Below, piece after piece: positions 1-9,191 of a DNA stretch of 64,000 nt. The notes under the pieces are model-generated. The model saw only the letters and a list, made by a program, of their open reading frames with translations. It was not told the DNA's origin and made no database searches. The stretch comes from Gemmatimonadaceae bacterium (GTDB taxonomy: Bacteria > Gemmatimonadota > Gemmatimonadetes > Gemmatimonadales > Gemmatimonadaceae): assembly GCA_035533015.1 (NCBI GenBank), contig DATLUQ010000046.1, forward strand, positions 29,798 to 93,797, in the 5' to 3' direction. Position 1 is the first letter of the stretch, and the number at the start of each line of letters is the position of its first letter. The position numbers and the translations under genes were made by a program.

Positions 1-1116
1 GGCGCCATGCCGCGTCACGTGCCCGACCGGCTCGCGGAGTACGTGGACGAGTGGGCCGAACAGGGGGTCCGGGCGTGGGGGCGGGCGTGGTGGGAGATGC
101 CGGCGGCGCTGGGCGACGAGATCGCGCCCCTGATCGGGGCCAGCGCGGGCCAGGTGGTGATGGTGGGCAACGTCACGCTCGGCCAGGCCACGGTGCTCTC
201 GGCGCTCGATTACCCGCCCGAACGAAATCGCATCGTGATGACCGAGTTGGATTTCCCCTCGGTCCGCTACGTCTACGACCGCCTGGCGACGCGCCTCGGC
301 GCCGAGATCATCGTCGTGCCGGCAGCGCCCGACGGGATCAGTGTGGACGCCGACGCCGTGGCGGCGGCGATCGACGAGCGCACGCGACTCGTCTGTATCT
401 CGCACGTCCTCTTCCGTTCGGCATTCGTGATGGATGTGGCACCGATCGCCCGGCGGGCGCACGAGATGGGCGCCCTGGTGTCGCTCGACGCGTTCCATTC
501 GGTGGGCGTGCTGCCGGTGGACGTCCAGGCACTGGGCGTGGACTTTCTCACCGGCGGCGTCCTCAAGTGGCTGTGCGGCGGTCCCGGCGGCTGCTTCCTG
601 TACGTCGCGCCCTGGATCCAGACCGCGCTCGAGCCGTCGCTCACCGGGTGGCAGGCGCACGCGAATCCGTTCGACTTCGAGACCGAGATGCGGTACACCG
701 GTGGCATCTACCGGTGGCTCAACGGCACGCCGGCCATCCCCGCGCTGTACGCTGCCATCGAGGGCCCACGGCTCGTGCGGCGGGCCGGCGTGGCAGCGAT
801 CCGCGCCAAGAGCATGCAGCAGACGGCACGGTTGCTCGCGATGGCCGACGAGCGCGGGTACCCGGTCAAGACGCCGCGTGATCCGGCCCGTCGTGGAGGA
901 ACCGTTGCCTTCAACGTCCCCCACGCGTTCGAGGTATCGCAGTATCTTCTGTCGCGCGACGTGCTGGTGGATTTCCGTCCCAACGCGGGCATCCGCGTCG
1001 CGCCGCACTTCTACAACGCCGACGACGAACTCGACGCCGCCGTGGCGATGATGGACGAGGCGCTCACCACCGGCCGGTGGCGCGAGTTCGAGCTCCCACG
1101 TGGCACCGCCACCTGA
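1..1116 (+). CDS. Aminotransferase class V / kynureninase-like PLP enzyme, 5'-truncated
   Basis: A fold-type I PLP-dependent enzyme that most resembles kynureninase or cysteine-desulfurase-like lyases. The frame is already open at base 1: the first codons read G-A-M-P-R, which fits the NSLGxMPR motif near the N terminus of kynureninases, so the ATG at 7 is probably internal and the true start lies upstream of the window. Counting from that ATG, an aspartate in the SLDAFHS segment and Lys187 in TGGVLKWLCGGPG match the PLP-binding aspartate and the Schiff-base lysine, followed by the usual glycine-rich turn. The C-terminal domain ends in a normal RVAPHFYN-type motif. The substrate cannot be fixed from sequence; no other tryptophan-catabolism gene is nearby. 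Confidence 0.8.
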   Translation, partial: GAMPRHVPDRLAEYVDEWAEQGVRAWGRAWWEMPAALGDEIAPLIGASAGQVVMVGNVTLGQATVLSALDYPPERNRIVMTELDFPSVRYVYDRLATRLGAEIIVVPAAPDGISVDADAVAAAIDERTRLVCISHVLFRSAFVMDVAPIARRAHEMGALVSLDAFHSVGVLPVDVQALGVDFLTGGVLKWLCGGPGGCFLYVAPWIQTALEPSLTGWQAHANPFDFETEMRYTGGIYRWLNGTPAIPALYAAIEGPRLVRRAGVAAIRAKSMQQTARLLAMADERGYPVKTPRDPARRGGTVAFNVPHAFEVSQYLLSRDVLVDFRPNAGIRVAPHFYNADDELDAAVAMMDEALTTGRWREFELPRGTAT

Positions 1117-1127
1117 ATCGTGTTCCG

Positions 1128-1358
1128 ATGAAGAAACCCACCGCTATCCGCCTGCGCCGGCGTTACGTGAACGACCGCACCCCGCTCGTCGTACTCCGCT
1201 TTGAAGACGGCCACGAGATCCGGGTCGCCAGGGGCCAGGGAAAGGAATTCGACGCCTACGAGGGCGAGACGATCAAGATCATCGCGATCTACGATCCCAC
1301 CTCCGCGGAACGCGAGGTGCTCGACTCGCGCAAGGCCGAGGCGTTCGACCCCGCGTGA
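1128..1358 (+). CDS. Small conserved-looking hypothetical protein (76 aa)
   Basis: A short basic protein beginning MKKPTAIRLRRRYV, with alternating hydrophobic residues that predict a small beta-rich fold. I do not recognise the family. The ATG at 1128 lies 11 bases after the stop of the PLP enzyme and is preferred over an upstream in-frame ATG inside that gene. Its TGA overlaps the GTG start of the psuG-like gene (GTGA), so the three genes probably form one transcript. A nucleic-acid or translation-related role is possible from the charge but is not shown. Confidence 0.6.
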   Translation: MKKPTAIRLRRRYVNDRTPLVVLRFEDGHEIRVARGQGKEFDAYEGETIKIIAIYDPTSAEREVLDSRKAEAFDPA

Positions 1359-2254
1359 TCCGGATCCTCCCGGACCTGCGCCGCGCGATCGCCGGCGGCG
1401 AGGCGGTGGTCGCGCTGGAGAGTTCTGTGATCGCGCAGGGGCTTCCCTCGCCCGCCAATCGCGACGCCGTTGAGCGGATGACGGCGGCGGTCCGTGGCGC
1501 GGGGGCGCACCCTGCGATCACGGCCGTGGTCCGCGGAGTGCCGGCGCTCGGGCTCGAGCCCGGCGAACTGGAGCGCTTCCTCACCGGGAACGGCGTGCGG
1601 AAGGTATCGGCCCGCGATCTGGCGCTGGCCGTCGTCCAAGGGGCCGATGGCGCCACGACGGTGGCGGCATCGCTCGCCCTCGCCCACCGGGCCGGCGTTC
1701 CGGTGTTCGCCACCGGCGGCATTGGCGGTGTGCACCGCGAACCGCCATTCGACGAATCCGCCGACCTGGTGGAACTCGCGCACACGCCAATGGTCGTCGT
1801 GTGCGCCGGCGCCAAGGCGATTCTCGACCTCCCGGCCACCATGGAGCGGCTGGAAACGCTCGGCGTGCCCGTGGTGGGTTTCCGGACGTCGGAGCTGCCC
1901 GGGTTCTACACCGTGGACACCGGGCTGCGGCTGAGCGCGCGCGCGGAATCGGCGGCGGAGATCGCCGCCATCTTCCGGGCCCACCGGGCACTGGGCCGGA
2001 CTCAGGCGCTGGTGGTCGTGCAGCCGCCGCCGGCCGGCATCGCATTGCCGCGCGTCGAAGTGGAACGTGCCGTGCAGCACGCGCTGGACCGCGCGCGGGC
2101 CGACGGTGTACGGGGCGCCGCCGCCACGCCCTATTTGCTCGCGGCAGTGACGGCGGTCACCGACGGGCGGTCCCTCGGAGTGAACCTCGCGCTGCTCGAA
2201 CGAAACGCTTGGTTGGCCGCGGAAGTCGCTGTAGCGATGGTCGGCGCCGGGTAG
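1355..2254 (+). CDS. psuG: Pseudouridine-5'-phosphate glycosidase
   Basis: PsuG reversibly splits pseudouridine 5'-phosphate into uracil and ribose 5-phosphate, the second step in reuse of pseudouridine from RNA breakdown. The 299-residue protein covers the whole family length: the N-terminal ALESSVIAQGLP motif holds a conserved glutamate (Glu22), Lys83 lies in GVRKVSARDL, and Lys154 in CAGAKAILD corresponds to the lysine that forms a ribose adduct in E. coli PsuG. The FATGGIGGVHR loop binds the phosphate. It starts with GTG overlapping the preceding stop. No pseudouridine kinase (psuK) is adjacent in the window, so a kinase must be elsewhere or fused to another gene. Confidence 0.93.
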   Translation: MIRILPDLRRAIAGGEAVVALESSVIAQGLPSPANRDAVERMTAAVRGAGAHPAITAVVRGVPALGLEPGELERFLTGNGVRKVSARDLALAVVQGADGATTVAASLALAHRAGVPVFATGGIGGVHREPPFDESADLVELAHTPMVVVCAGAKAILDLPATMERLETLGVPVVGFRTSELPGFYTVDTGLRLSARAESAAEIAAIFRAHRALGRTQALVVVQPPPAGIALPRVEVERAVQHALDRARADGVRGAAATPYLLAAVTAVTDGRSLGVNLALLERNAWLAAEVAVAMVGAG

Positions 2255-2291
2255 CGCATCAAAATGGCGCGTGTTGAAGCAAAACTCACCG

Positions 2292-2321
2292 TTGAACTTC
2301 GCGGCACGGTGATTGTACTAT
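2292..2321 (+). promoter_or_regulatory. Sigma70-like promoter for the TPR genes
   Basis: TTGAAC (2292-2297) and TACTAT (2316-2321) are separated by 18 bases in the only real intergenic gap between psuG and the first TPR gene. A GGAGG at 2341-2345 lies 11 bases before the ATG at 2357. Seen by eye only; no transcription data. Confidence 0.45.
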
Positions 2322-2356
2322 AGGCATGCCCTCTCGATTCGGAGGTCTTCGTCCTC

Positions 2357-3499
2357 ATGCCCACCCCGTTCCTGAGTTCCGAGGAGTACGATGAACGTGC
2401 CCACCAACTCTACAACGAGGGGTTGTATGACGAAGCCCTGGACGTCTTGCGTGAGGGGCTGGCGCTCTACCCGAATTCGGTAGAGCTGCACATCGGCGTC
2501 GGCTATGCGCGCCTGGCCCGCGAGGAATTTCCGTGGGCGCGGCGGAGCTTCGAGCAGGCGCTCGTGCTCGAGCCCGACCACGAAGATGCGCTGGCCGGGA
2601 TCGGCGAGACGCTGCTCAAGTTCGGCCAGGAAGACGCCGCGGTCCGGTGTTTCAATCGGATCTTCGAGCTCGGGTACAGCGACGACCTCGATCTCATGCT
2701 GCAGGTCGGGCGGGCCCTGTTCCGCGAGGCGTCGTTCCGCGAACGGCCGGCGCTGTTCGAATTGGCGCTCGAATTCTTCGAACAGGCCAGGGAGCAGGCG
2801 CCCGAGATGGCCGAGGCGATTGCGTGCGTCGGCTACGCGCAGCACCGGCTGGGCGACGACACCTCGTCCATCCAAGCGCTGCGCGCGGCGCTGCAGATCG
2901 ACGCCGACCACGCCGAAGCGCGCATCTACCTGGCTAACATCCTGTACGATCGCGCCGAGTACGAGGGCGCACTCTACCATTTCGAGCGGACGCGCCCAGA
3001 CGACCACTGGGACGAACTCGGCATCTGGCGATTGATCGAACTCAAGCGATCCATCTACAAGCTCGACGAGAGCGATGCCGAGCTGACGCCCTGGCATGCG
3101 CGTCTTGCCGAACTGGGTGACGACGCCGACGATCTGGAAGACGTGCTCCTCGACCTCGACGAGGGCGGTGAGGAGAGCGACGAGCGAGCGGCCCCGCGGA
3201 ACCAACTCGAAATGTTCGGCACCCTGCTCAGCGGCCTCGTCGAGCGCGATGACGCCCAGGGCGCGCATCCGCACCAGGTGGTGGGAGGCGACGGGATGAG
3301 CTTCGAAGGGTCGTGGGAAGAGATCGTGACCCATATGCGCGACGCCGAGGACACCCACGCGGCCTCGTCCATCGAGGACTACATGCGGGGCCGTGCTCGC
3401 CATGTGCTGACGCAGACCGGCATCCAGCTGCCCATCCACGACGCGGAGAGTTTCCTGCGGGCGAGCGCGCGCGCCGGCCTGCTGCGTATCGTCCGGTGA
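2357..3499 (+). CDS. TPR-repeat protein (380 aa)
   Basis: A soluble tetratricopeptide-repeat protein. Helix pairs of TPR type run from about residue 10 to 210 (segments such as LYNEGLYDEALDVLREGL and ARRSFEQALVLEPDHEDAL), followed by a strongly acidic stretch around 250-280 and a C-terminal helical region. There is no signal peptide or membrane segment, so it is probably cytoplasmic and acts as a scaffold. Its stop overlaps the GTG start of a second TPR protein, which has a membrane anchor, suggesting that the pair works together, perhaps at the membrane. The partner and process cannot be read from the sequence. Confidence 0.8.
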   Translation: MPTPFLSSEEYDERAHQLYNEGLYDEALDVLREGLALYPNSVELHIGVGYARLAREEFPWARRSFEQALVLEPDHEDALAGIGETLLKFGQEDAAVRCFNRIFELGYSDDLDLMLQVGRALFREASFRERPALFELALEFFEQAREQAPEMAEAIACVGYAQHRLGDDTSSIQALRAALQIDADHAEARIYLANILYDRAEYEGALYHFERTRPDDHWDELGIWRLIELKRSIYKLDESDAELTPWHARLAELGDDADDLEDVLLDLDEGGEESDERAAPRNQLEMFGTLLSGLVERDDAQGAHPHQVVGGDGMSFEGSWEEIVTHMRDAEDTHAASSIEDYMRGRARHVLTQTGIQLPIHDAESFLRASARAGLLRIVR

Positions 3500-4536
3500 A
3501 TTCGTCGGACCCGCAGGGCGCGGACGCCGCGCTCGGCGCCGCCCGCGCCGCGATCGGCCGCCTCGCTCCGTCGAGCCATCCCGATGAGTTGGCCGCCGAT
3601 CTGCTCGACGCGTGGTCGGCCGTGGAGGACGCCCTGCGCGCCGCCATCGGCGGCAGTGGTACGGCCGGCATGCAACTCGTGCGCGAAGCCCGCCGCCGCC
3701 AACTGCTCACGTTCGATCAGGCCAACGCGCTCGCCGCGCTCTCCGCCGCGCGCGACCGCGCCGGTGACACGGAGTATCGCCCCACGACCACGGATATCGA
3801 GGCCGCGCACCAGGCCCTGACGGCGCTCGATGCCTCGCTCGGGGCTGCCGCCCGTTCGTCGGGCGGAGCGGGGACCGCCGCGACCATGCCGGTTGCCCCG
3901 CCGCGCCCCCTACTCGAGGCCATGACACCGCCCGGACGGCTGGAATCGGTGCCCGAGCCAGTGGATGGCCCAACGCCCGCTGGCCAGCGGCGCGTGTCGC
4001 ACACCGGCCGGTGGCTGGTCCTGGTGGCCGTAACGATCGTGGTCGCGGCTGCTGCGAGCGGCACGTATTACTGGCTCGGCGGCCCACGGCGCGACGGCGT
4101 GCTCCGGCAGGCGATGACGGAATACGAAGCCGGTAATCTCGATGCCGCGACCGCGGACTTCCGGCGTGCCGCGCTCATCGACCCCGGCTATGCGATCACG
4201 CACGTCTACCTGGCCCGCATCGCCCGCCGCACCGGCAACCTCGCGGCGGCCAACGACGAGTTGCAACTCGCCCTCACCGCCGACCCAACCAACTTCGTGG
4301 CCCTGCGCGAGATGGGAGATTATCTGTTCACGGCCGGCCAGTACGAGTTGGCGCGGAAATTCTACGTGCGGGCCGTGTCGGCCAATCCCGAAGACCCCGC
4401 CGCCCAGGGATACCTGGGGTGCACGCTCGTCAAGCTCGGGCGCATCGACGAGGGCGAGCGGTGGATCACGCGCGCCGGCCCCGGCGTGTGGACGCGGTGC
4501 GTCTCCGGGGCAACCCCGCCCGATACGCTGCACTGA
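3496..4536 (+). CDS. Membrane-anchored TPR protein (346 aa)
   Basis: The start is the GTG at 3496, which overlaps the previous stop (GTGA); the open frame extends further upstream but only as an antisense-like reading of the first TPR gene. The N-terminal 170 residues are alanine-rich and soluble, then a single hydrophobic segment (LVLVAVTIVVAAAASGTYYW) is followed by TPR units (EYEAGNLDAATADFRRAALI and two more). The topology suggests a cytoplasmic N domain and periplasmic TPRs. It is translationally coupled to the upstream TPR gene. The function is unknown; complex assembly is the usual role of such proteins. Confidence 0.75.
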   Translation: MNSSDPQGADAALGAARAAIGRLAPSSHPDELAADLLDAWSAVEDALRAAIGGSGTAGMQLVREARRRQLLTFDQANALAALSAARDRAGDTEYRPTTTDIEAAHQALTALDASLGAAARSSGGAGTAATMPVAPPRPLLEAMTPPGRLESVPEPVDGPTPAGQRRVSHTGRWLVLVAVTIVVAAAASGTYYWLGGPRRDGVLRQAMTEYEAGNLDAATADFRRAALIDPGYAITHVYLARIARRTGNLAAANDELQLALTADPTNFVALREMGDYLFTAGQYELARKFYVRAVSANPEDPAAQGYLGCTLVKLGRIDEGERWITRAGPGVWTRCVSGATPPDTLH

Positions 4537-4572
4537 TCGGTGCCGCGGCGCGCCGGGTCGTCACGCGCCGGC

Positions 4573-4580
4573 TATCATTC
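4573..4580 (+). promoter_or_regulatory. Candidate -10 element (TATCATTC), near-leaderless
   Basis: TATCATTC ends eight bases before the ATG at 4588 of the M16 peptidase. If it is a -10 box, transcription would begin at or within a few bases of the start codon. It matches the recurring TAnnTT-type element described in the findings. Confidence 0.3.
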
Positions 4581-4587
4581 GCAGATC

Positions 4588-7209
4588 ATGACCGAACTCC
4601 TCGATCCGGCCACCGTGCGCCGCTGCGTCCTTGCCAACGGCCTCACCGTACTCGTCCGCCGCGACCCGTCGGCACCGGTGGCGGCCATCGTCACCCACGT
4701 CAGAGCGGGATACTTCGACGAGACCGACGACGTCGTCGGTATCGCCCACGTGCTGGAGCACATGTTCTTCAAGGGCACGCCCCGCCGGGGCGTGGGCGAG
4801 ATCGCCAAGCAGACCAAGGCCGTGGGCGGCTACCTCAACGCCGGGACGATCTACGACCACACCGTGTATTACACGGTGGTGCGCGCCTCCGGGTTCAGCG
4901 AGGCACTCGACATCCAGGCCGACGCTTATAACAATTCATTAATAGACCCCGGCGAGTTGGGACGCGAACTGGAGGTCATCATCCAGGAGGCCAAGCGCAA
5001 GGCCGACAACCCGGGCGCCGTGGCCACCGAGACGCTGTACGAGATGCTCTTCGACCGCCATCGCATGCGGCGCTGGCGCATCGGGCGCGAGGACGGCCTG
5101 CGCCGACTCACGCGCGATGACGTGGTTGGGTTCTACCGGAACTTCTATCGTCCCGGCACGACCATTCTCAGCGTCGTCGGCGACGTCGACCCCGACCGGG
5201 CGCTGCGCGAGATCGAGGCGCGGTACGGCGGCGCGCCGGCCGGCGCGCCGTTGCGCACGCCCGGGCCCGTCGAAACCGGATTGCCCGACTTCCGATACCG
5301 CGAACTGAGCGGCGACATCGCGCAGGCCCAGCTCGCGTTCGGGTGGCGCACGGTGCCCCCGCTCCACGCCGATACGCCGGCCCTGGAATTGCTGGCCGCG
5401 ATTCTCGGTCAGGGGCGCGCATCGCGGCTCTACCGCGCCGTGCGCGAACGTCAGCTCGCCTCGTCGGTGAGTGCCTACGACTACGCCCCGACCGAGGTCG
5501 GCGTGTTCGTGGTACACGCCGAAGGGCAGCCCGGCACCCTCGTCGAGGCCGCGCGCGCCGCATGGAGCGCGGTGCTGGGCGTCCGCGAGCACGGCGTGTC
5601 CGACGCCGAGGTGGAGCGCGCGCAGCGCATCTTCGAGGCGCGGTTCATCCGTCGTCTGGAGGACATGGAAGGGCAGGCGAACCACCTGGCCGAATGGGAA
5701 TCGCTTGGCGGCTGGCGGCTGGGCGACGCGTTCTACGACCGGCTGATGGCGTGCACCGCGGCCGACGTGGCGCGCGTCGCGCGGACGTATCTCGATCCGT
5801 CCGGGGCCGGCGTCCTCGCCTACCGCCCCGCGTCGTCGCCGGTCGTGGTCCGCGACGCGGCTGCCATGCGCGAGATGCTCGACGCAGTGCAGCCGGCCAT
5901 TCCTTCTGCCCGGTCGATGCCCGCCGTGGGCGGCCCCGTGGCGGCGCGGACCGGGGCTGCGTTCGTGCGGGAGGAGGCGGGGGTGCGTGTGTATCGTACG
6001 GCGCGCGGCGTCCCCGTGCTCGTGCGCCGCAAGGCCGGCTCGCCGATGGCGCATATGGGGGTGTTCGTCGATGGCGGGGCGATCGCGGAAACGGACGCCA
6101 CGGCGGGCCTCACCGCGCTCATGACGCGTACGGCGCTCAAGGGTACGCGCTCACGATCGGCCGAGGAGATCGCCGAGTTGGGCGAGTCGCTGGGCGGGAG
6201 CGTGAATGCGGCCGTGGGCGGCGAGAGTTTCGGGTGGTCCATTTCGGTACCGGCGCGGCACTATGCCGAAGCCATGGTCCTGCTGGCCGACGTGACCCAG
6301 CACGCCACGGTGCCCGATGCGGCGCTGGAGACGGAGCGGGCCACCGCGCTGTCCGAGGCGATCGCGATGCGCGACGACATGTACGGGTACCCGATGCAGA
6401 TGGCGTTGCGCGCGGCGTATCCGTCGCATCCGTACGGCCGGCCGACCGGAGGCACCGAGGCGTCACTGCGGGCGATCACCGTCGACGCCGTGCGCGCCTG
6501 GCACGCGTCGCGCGTGCGGCAATCGGCGGCGGTGGTCGGGGTGGTCGGTGATGCGGACCCCGACGCCCTGGCCGACACCGCCGCCCGCGCATTTGGAGAA
6601 CTGGAATACGCACCGGGGCCGACGGTGGGCGCACCGACGTGGCCGGCGGTCGTCGAAACGGCTGTCGAGGCGCGCGACAAGGCGCAGACCGCGCTGCTCA
6701 TGCTCTTTCCCGGCCCTTCCCGATTGGATGACGACCGCTATGCGGCCGGACTGGTGGCGGGCATCGCCAGCGGCCTGGGCGGGCGCTTCTTCGATGAACT
6801 GCGCGAGAAGCAGTCGCTGGCCTACACCGTGCACGCGTTCGCCGCCGAGCGGCGGCTGGCCGGCGCCTTCGGGGCCTACATCGCCATGTCTCCCGAGCGC
6901 GAAGAGGTGGCACGTGCCGGCCTGCTCGCGGAGTTCGCCAAGCTTGTCGAGACGCCGGTGACGGCGGAGGAATTGGCGCATGCGCAGACGTACGCGCTGG
7001 GCGTGCACGACATCCGGCTGCAGCGCGGTGGGGCCGTGTTGAGCGACGTGATCGGGGCTTGGCTCGACGGCCGCCTGGCCGAGCTGGACGAATTCGAGGC
7101 TCGCGTGCGAGCCGTGACCGCCCGGAGCATCCAGGCACTGGCGCGGCGCTACTTCGATCCGGCGCGCCGCGTGGAAGGCATCGTGCGCGGCGTCGGCAAG
7201 ACGGTGTAG
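4588..7209 (+). CDS. M16 family zinc peptidase, tandem (two M16 modules)
   Basis: A 873-residue insulinase/pitrilysin-family protein built of two M16 modules in one chain. The first module carries the inverted zinc motif HVLEH (residues 54-58). The second, starting around residue 470, has the same fold signature (VDGGAIAETDATAGLTALM) but no HxxEH, as expected for the inactive half that closes the chamber. The C-terminal LREKQSLAYTVHAF segment is the typical substrate-positioning loop. There is no clear signal peptide, so cytoplasmic peptide turnover is likely, although many bacterial relatives are exported. The start at 4588 (MTELLDP) is chosen because the hydrophilic leader before it is not conserved-looking and a -10-like element sits just upstream. 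Confidence 0.88.
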   Translation: MTELLDPATVRRCVLANGLTVLVRRDPSAPVAAIVTHVRAGYFDETDDVVGIAHVLEHMFFKGTPRRGVGEIAKQTKAVGGYLNAGTIYDHTVYYTVVRASGFSEALDIQADAYNNSLIDPGELGRELEVIIQEAKRKADNPGAVATETLYEMLFDRHRMRRWRIGREDGLRRLTRDDVVGFYRNFYRPGTTILSVVGDVDPDRALREIEARYGGAPAGAPLRTPGPVETGLPDFRYRELSGDIAQAQLAFGWRTVPPLHADTPALELLAAILGQGRASRLYRAVRERQLASSVSAYDYAPTEVGVFVVHAEGQPGTLVEAARAAWSAVLGVREHGVSDAEVERAQRIFEARFIRRLEDMEGQANHLAEWESLGGWRLGDAFYDRLMACTAADVARVARTYLDPSGAGVLAYRPASSPVVVRDAAAMREMLDAVQPAIPSARSMPAVGGPVAARTGAAFVREEAGVRVYRTARGVPVLVRRKAGSPMAHMGVFVDGGAIAETDATAGLTALMTRTALKGTRSRSAEEIAELGESLGGSVNAAVGGESFGWSISVPARHYAEAMVLLADVTQHATVPDAALETERATALSEAIAMRDDMYGYPMQMALRAAYPSHPYGRPTGGTEASLRAITVDAVRAWHASRVRQSAAVVGVVGDADPDALADTAARAFGELEYAPGPTVGAPTWPAVVETAVEARDKAQTALLMLFPGPSRLDDDRYAAGLVAGIASGLGGRFFDELREKQSLAYTVHAFAAERRLAGAFGAYIAMSPEREEVARAGLLAEFAKLVETPVTAEELAHAQTYALGVHDIRLQRGGAVLSDVIGAWLDGRLAELDEFEARVRAVTARSIQALARRYFDPARRVEGIVRGVGKTV

Positions 7210-7219
7210 CAGCACCGCG

Positions 7220-7564
7220 TCACGCGGCGCGGAACATGAAATACGCAGCGCCCACCATGCAGAGACCGGCCCACAAGAAGTCCAGGCGCGGTGGCTGCTT
7301 CATGTAGAAGATGGCGAACGGCACGAACACCGACAGCGTCACCATCTCCTGGATCATCTTCAGCTGGCCGAGGGTGAGCGTCTGGTAGCCGATGCGGTTG
7401 GCCGGCACCTGGAACATGTATTCGAAGAACGCGATCGACCAGCTGATGACCGCGGCTACGTACCACTTACGGTCGGACAGGTTCCGCAGGTGGGCGTACC
7501 AGGCGAACGTCATGAACGTGTTGGACAGGATCAGCAGACCGACGGTCTTGAAGACGATTGACAT
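7220..7564 (-). CDS. DMT-like small membrane protein (DUF486)
   Basis: A 114-residue protein with four predicted membrane helices (SIVFKTVGLLILSNTFMTFA, a helix near residue 40, one near 75 and one at the C terminus) and the FEYMFQVPANRIG motif typical of DUF486. The family is related to small multidrug-resistance transporters, but no substrate is established. It converges on the M16 peptidase gene with only 10 bases between the stops; a short GC palindrome overlaps this junction. Confidence 0.85.
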   Translation of the reverse strand: MSIVFKTVGLLILSNTFMTFAWYAHLRNLSDRKWYVAAVISWSIAFFEYMFQVPANRIGYQTLTLGQLKMIQEMVTLSVFVPFAIFYMKQPPRLDFLWAGLCMVGAAYFMFRAA

Positions 7565-7616
7565 GCCGTGGGTATTCCTCGTGGGGGTAGCCGACCGCGC
7601 ACGCCATGGCGCGCAC

Positions 7617-8081
7617 TCAGAACATCGACATCGCGAGGAACGACCGGAGCGAGTCGTTGGTCTGGCGCAGGCGCGTCGAGAGCAGGCGCACCACCGCCCA
7701 CAGGACCTTGTAGGCCAGCTCGCGATTGAAGTCCATCAACATCTCGAAGTCGGGGCGGTTGATCGTGAGCGCCGTGGTGCCGCCGTTGGAGATGGCGTGC
7801 GTGGAGCGCTCGCTCCGGTCGAATACCGCCATCTCGCCGAACACGGCGCCCGCCTTGAGGATGGCGAGGGCCTCCTCTCCGCTGCCCGGGACGTCGCGGC
7901 TGATTCGCACCTCGCCGTCGGTGATCAGGTACAGCCGGTTCCCTGCTTCGCCTTCGTGGAAGATGTACTCCCCGGAGACGAATGTCTCCTCCTTGCACAA
8001 CTCGGCGATGGCCGAGAGTTCGGCAGTGTCGAGATCTCTGAAGATCGCCACGTGACGTAGGAGCGCGACCACATCCGGCAT
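7617..8081 (-). CDS. Cyclic-nucleotide-binding domain protein
   Basis: A single cNMP-binding beta-roll of the CRP/EAD type: GEYIFHEGEAGNRLYLITDGEVRI and GAVFGEMAVFDRSERSTHAI are the two phosphate-binding-cassette strands, and the FGEMA...R-S pattern holds the glutamate and arginine that contact the cyclic nucleotide. At 154 residues there is room only for a C-terminal helix and not for a helix-turn-helix, so it is a sensor module rather than a transcription factor. The partner is unknown. Confidence 0.82.
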   Translation of the reverse strand: MPDVVALLRHVAIFRDLDTAELSAIAELCKEETFVSGEYIFHEGEAGNRLYLITDGEVRISRDVPGSGEEALAILKAGAVFGEMAVFDRSERSTHAISNGGTTALTINRPDFEMLMDFNRELAYKVLWAVVRLLSTRLRQTNDSLRSFLAMSMF

Positions 8082-8157
8082 CCGGACCTCGGGAAAGTGG
8101 GCGGGAATGGCAAGGTAGGTTGCGCCGAACGCAGTGGCAAGCGAAGGCGAGGCTCCT

Positions 8158-8163
8158 TAGCTT
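8158..8163 (+). promoter_or_regulatory. Candidate -10 element for the phosphatidyltransferase gene, leaderless
   Basis: TAGCTT lies six bases before the ATG at 8170, with no room for a ribosome binding site. If used, the mRNA would start at the start codon. See the findings on the TAnnTT motif. Confidence 0.35.
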
Positions 8164-8169
8164 AGGGCC

Positions 8170-8697
8170 ATGCACGCGCGGCGGGGCCTGCGACATGTAC
8201 CCAACTGGATCTCCCTGTCCCGGCTCGTGATGGCGGGCGCGTTCGTGGGCAGCGATGCGACGGAGACTCGCATCACGCTGATCGGTCTCGCGGCTGCCAC
8301 CGACTTCCTGGATGGCTACATCGCCCGCCGCGCGCAGGTGACCAGCCGGTGGGGCGCGCTACTCGACCCGATTGCCGACCGCGTGTTCGTGCTCACCGCG
8401 GTGTCGACCTTCCTGTTCACCGGCGCCATCGGCACCCTGGGCTACTTCGTGATCATCTTCCGCGATCTGATGACCGCGGTGGGGTTCCTGGTGGCGCGCA
8501 TCATTCCCTGGCTGCGCCCGGTGGAATTCCGCGCGCGGCCCCTGGGCAAGCTGGTGACCGTGCTGCAACTGGGCACGTTCGCGGCGATCATCCTGCGACC
8601 GGCCTGGGTCACGCCGTTGCTCGCTGGGGTGTTCGCGGCGTCGGTGTGGGCGGTCGTGGACTACACGCTCGCGCTCTGGCGCGCGCGCGTGCAGTGA
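8170..8697 (+). CDS. CDP-alcohol phosphatidyltransferase (PgsA-like)
   Basis: An integral membrane enzyme that transfers a phosphatidyl group from CDP-diacylglycerol to an alcohol, probably glycerol 3-phosphate. The full family signature D-x2-DG-x2-AR-x8-G-x3-D-x3-D is present from Asp45 (DFLDGYIAR ... GALLDPIAD). At 175 residues with several hydrophobic helices it is of normal size for PgsA. Which alcohol it uses cannot be decided from this motif. Its stop overlaps the GTG start of the next gene. Confidence 0.88.
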   Translation: MHARRGLRHVPNWISLSRLVMAGAFVGSDATETRITLIGLAAATDFLDGYIARRAQVTSRWGALLDPIADRVFVLTAVSTFLFTGAIGTLGYFVIIFRDLMTAVGFLVARIIPWLRPVEFRARPLGKLVTVLQLGTFAAIILRPAWVTPLLAGVFAASVWAVVDYTLALWRARVQ

Positions 8698-9185
8698 CCG
8701 GGCTGCGGATCGCGGCGCGTGCCGTCTGGTTGGCGCTGGCGTTGCTCGCGCTGCCCCGCGAGCGCCTGCTGGCGCAGGCGATCCCATCGCAGCCCGAGAT
8801 CCGGGCCGACCTGCTCGGGCCGTCCCCGTACACGGTCCAGCTCGGCGGCGGCGTGAATCTCGGCGCCGGCTACTACCAACGCGTGGAACTCGACGGTGCG
8901 ATAGGTGCGCGCCGTCGCGGATCCGGCCTGGTCGGGACGGCGCGGGCCGATGCGCTCCTGCGCCTGCTACTCGACCCGTTCGGGCAGGAGCGCTGGGGCC
9001 TGTCGCTGGCCGGCGGCGTCAGTCTGCGCGACGAGGCCGGCGACAAGGTCCGGCCGTATCTTGCCGGAGCGGTGGAACTCGAAGGGCCGATCACCCATGG
9101 GGTACGCGTCGCGTACCAACTGGGACTCGGCGGCGGGGTGCGGTTGGGCGTCGTGATCCGGCGCACCCGCACCACCTGGCGATGA
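8694..9185 (+). CDS. Secreted or outer-membrane beta-strand protein, unknown function
   Basis: The GTG at 8694 overlaps the previous stop (GTGA) and gives a 163-residue protein with an N-terminal signal peptide (AVWLALALLALPRERLLAQA, cleavage probably after AQA). The mature part alternates polar and hydrophobic residues in strand-like runs (TVQLGGGVNLGAGYYQRVEL, GVRVAYQLGLGGGVRLGVVI), which suits a small outer-membrane barrel or lipocalin-like fold. I do not recognise a named family. Confidence 0.65.
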   Translation: MTGLRIAARAVWLALALLALPRERLLAQAIPSQPEIRADLLGPSPYTVQLGGGVNLGAGYYQRVELDGAIGARRRGSGLVGTARADALLRLLLDPFGQERWGLSLAGGVSLRDEAGDKVRPYLAGAVELEGPITHGVRVAYQLGLGGGVRLGVVIRRTRTTWR

Positions 9186-9191
9186 CCTATA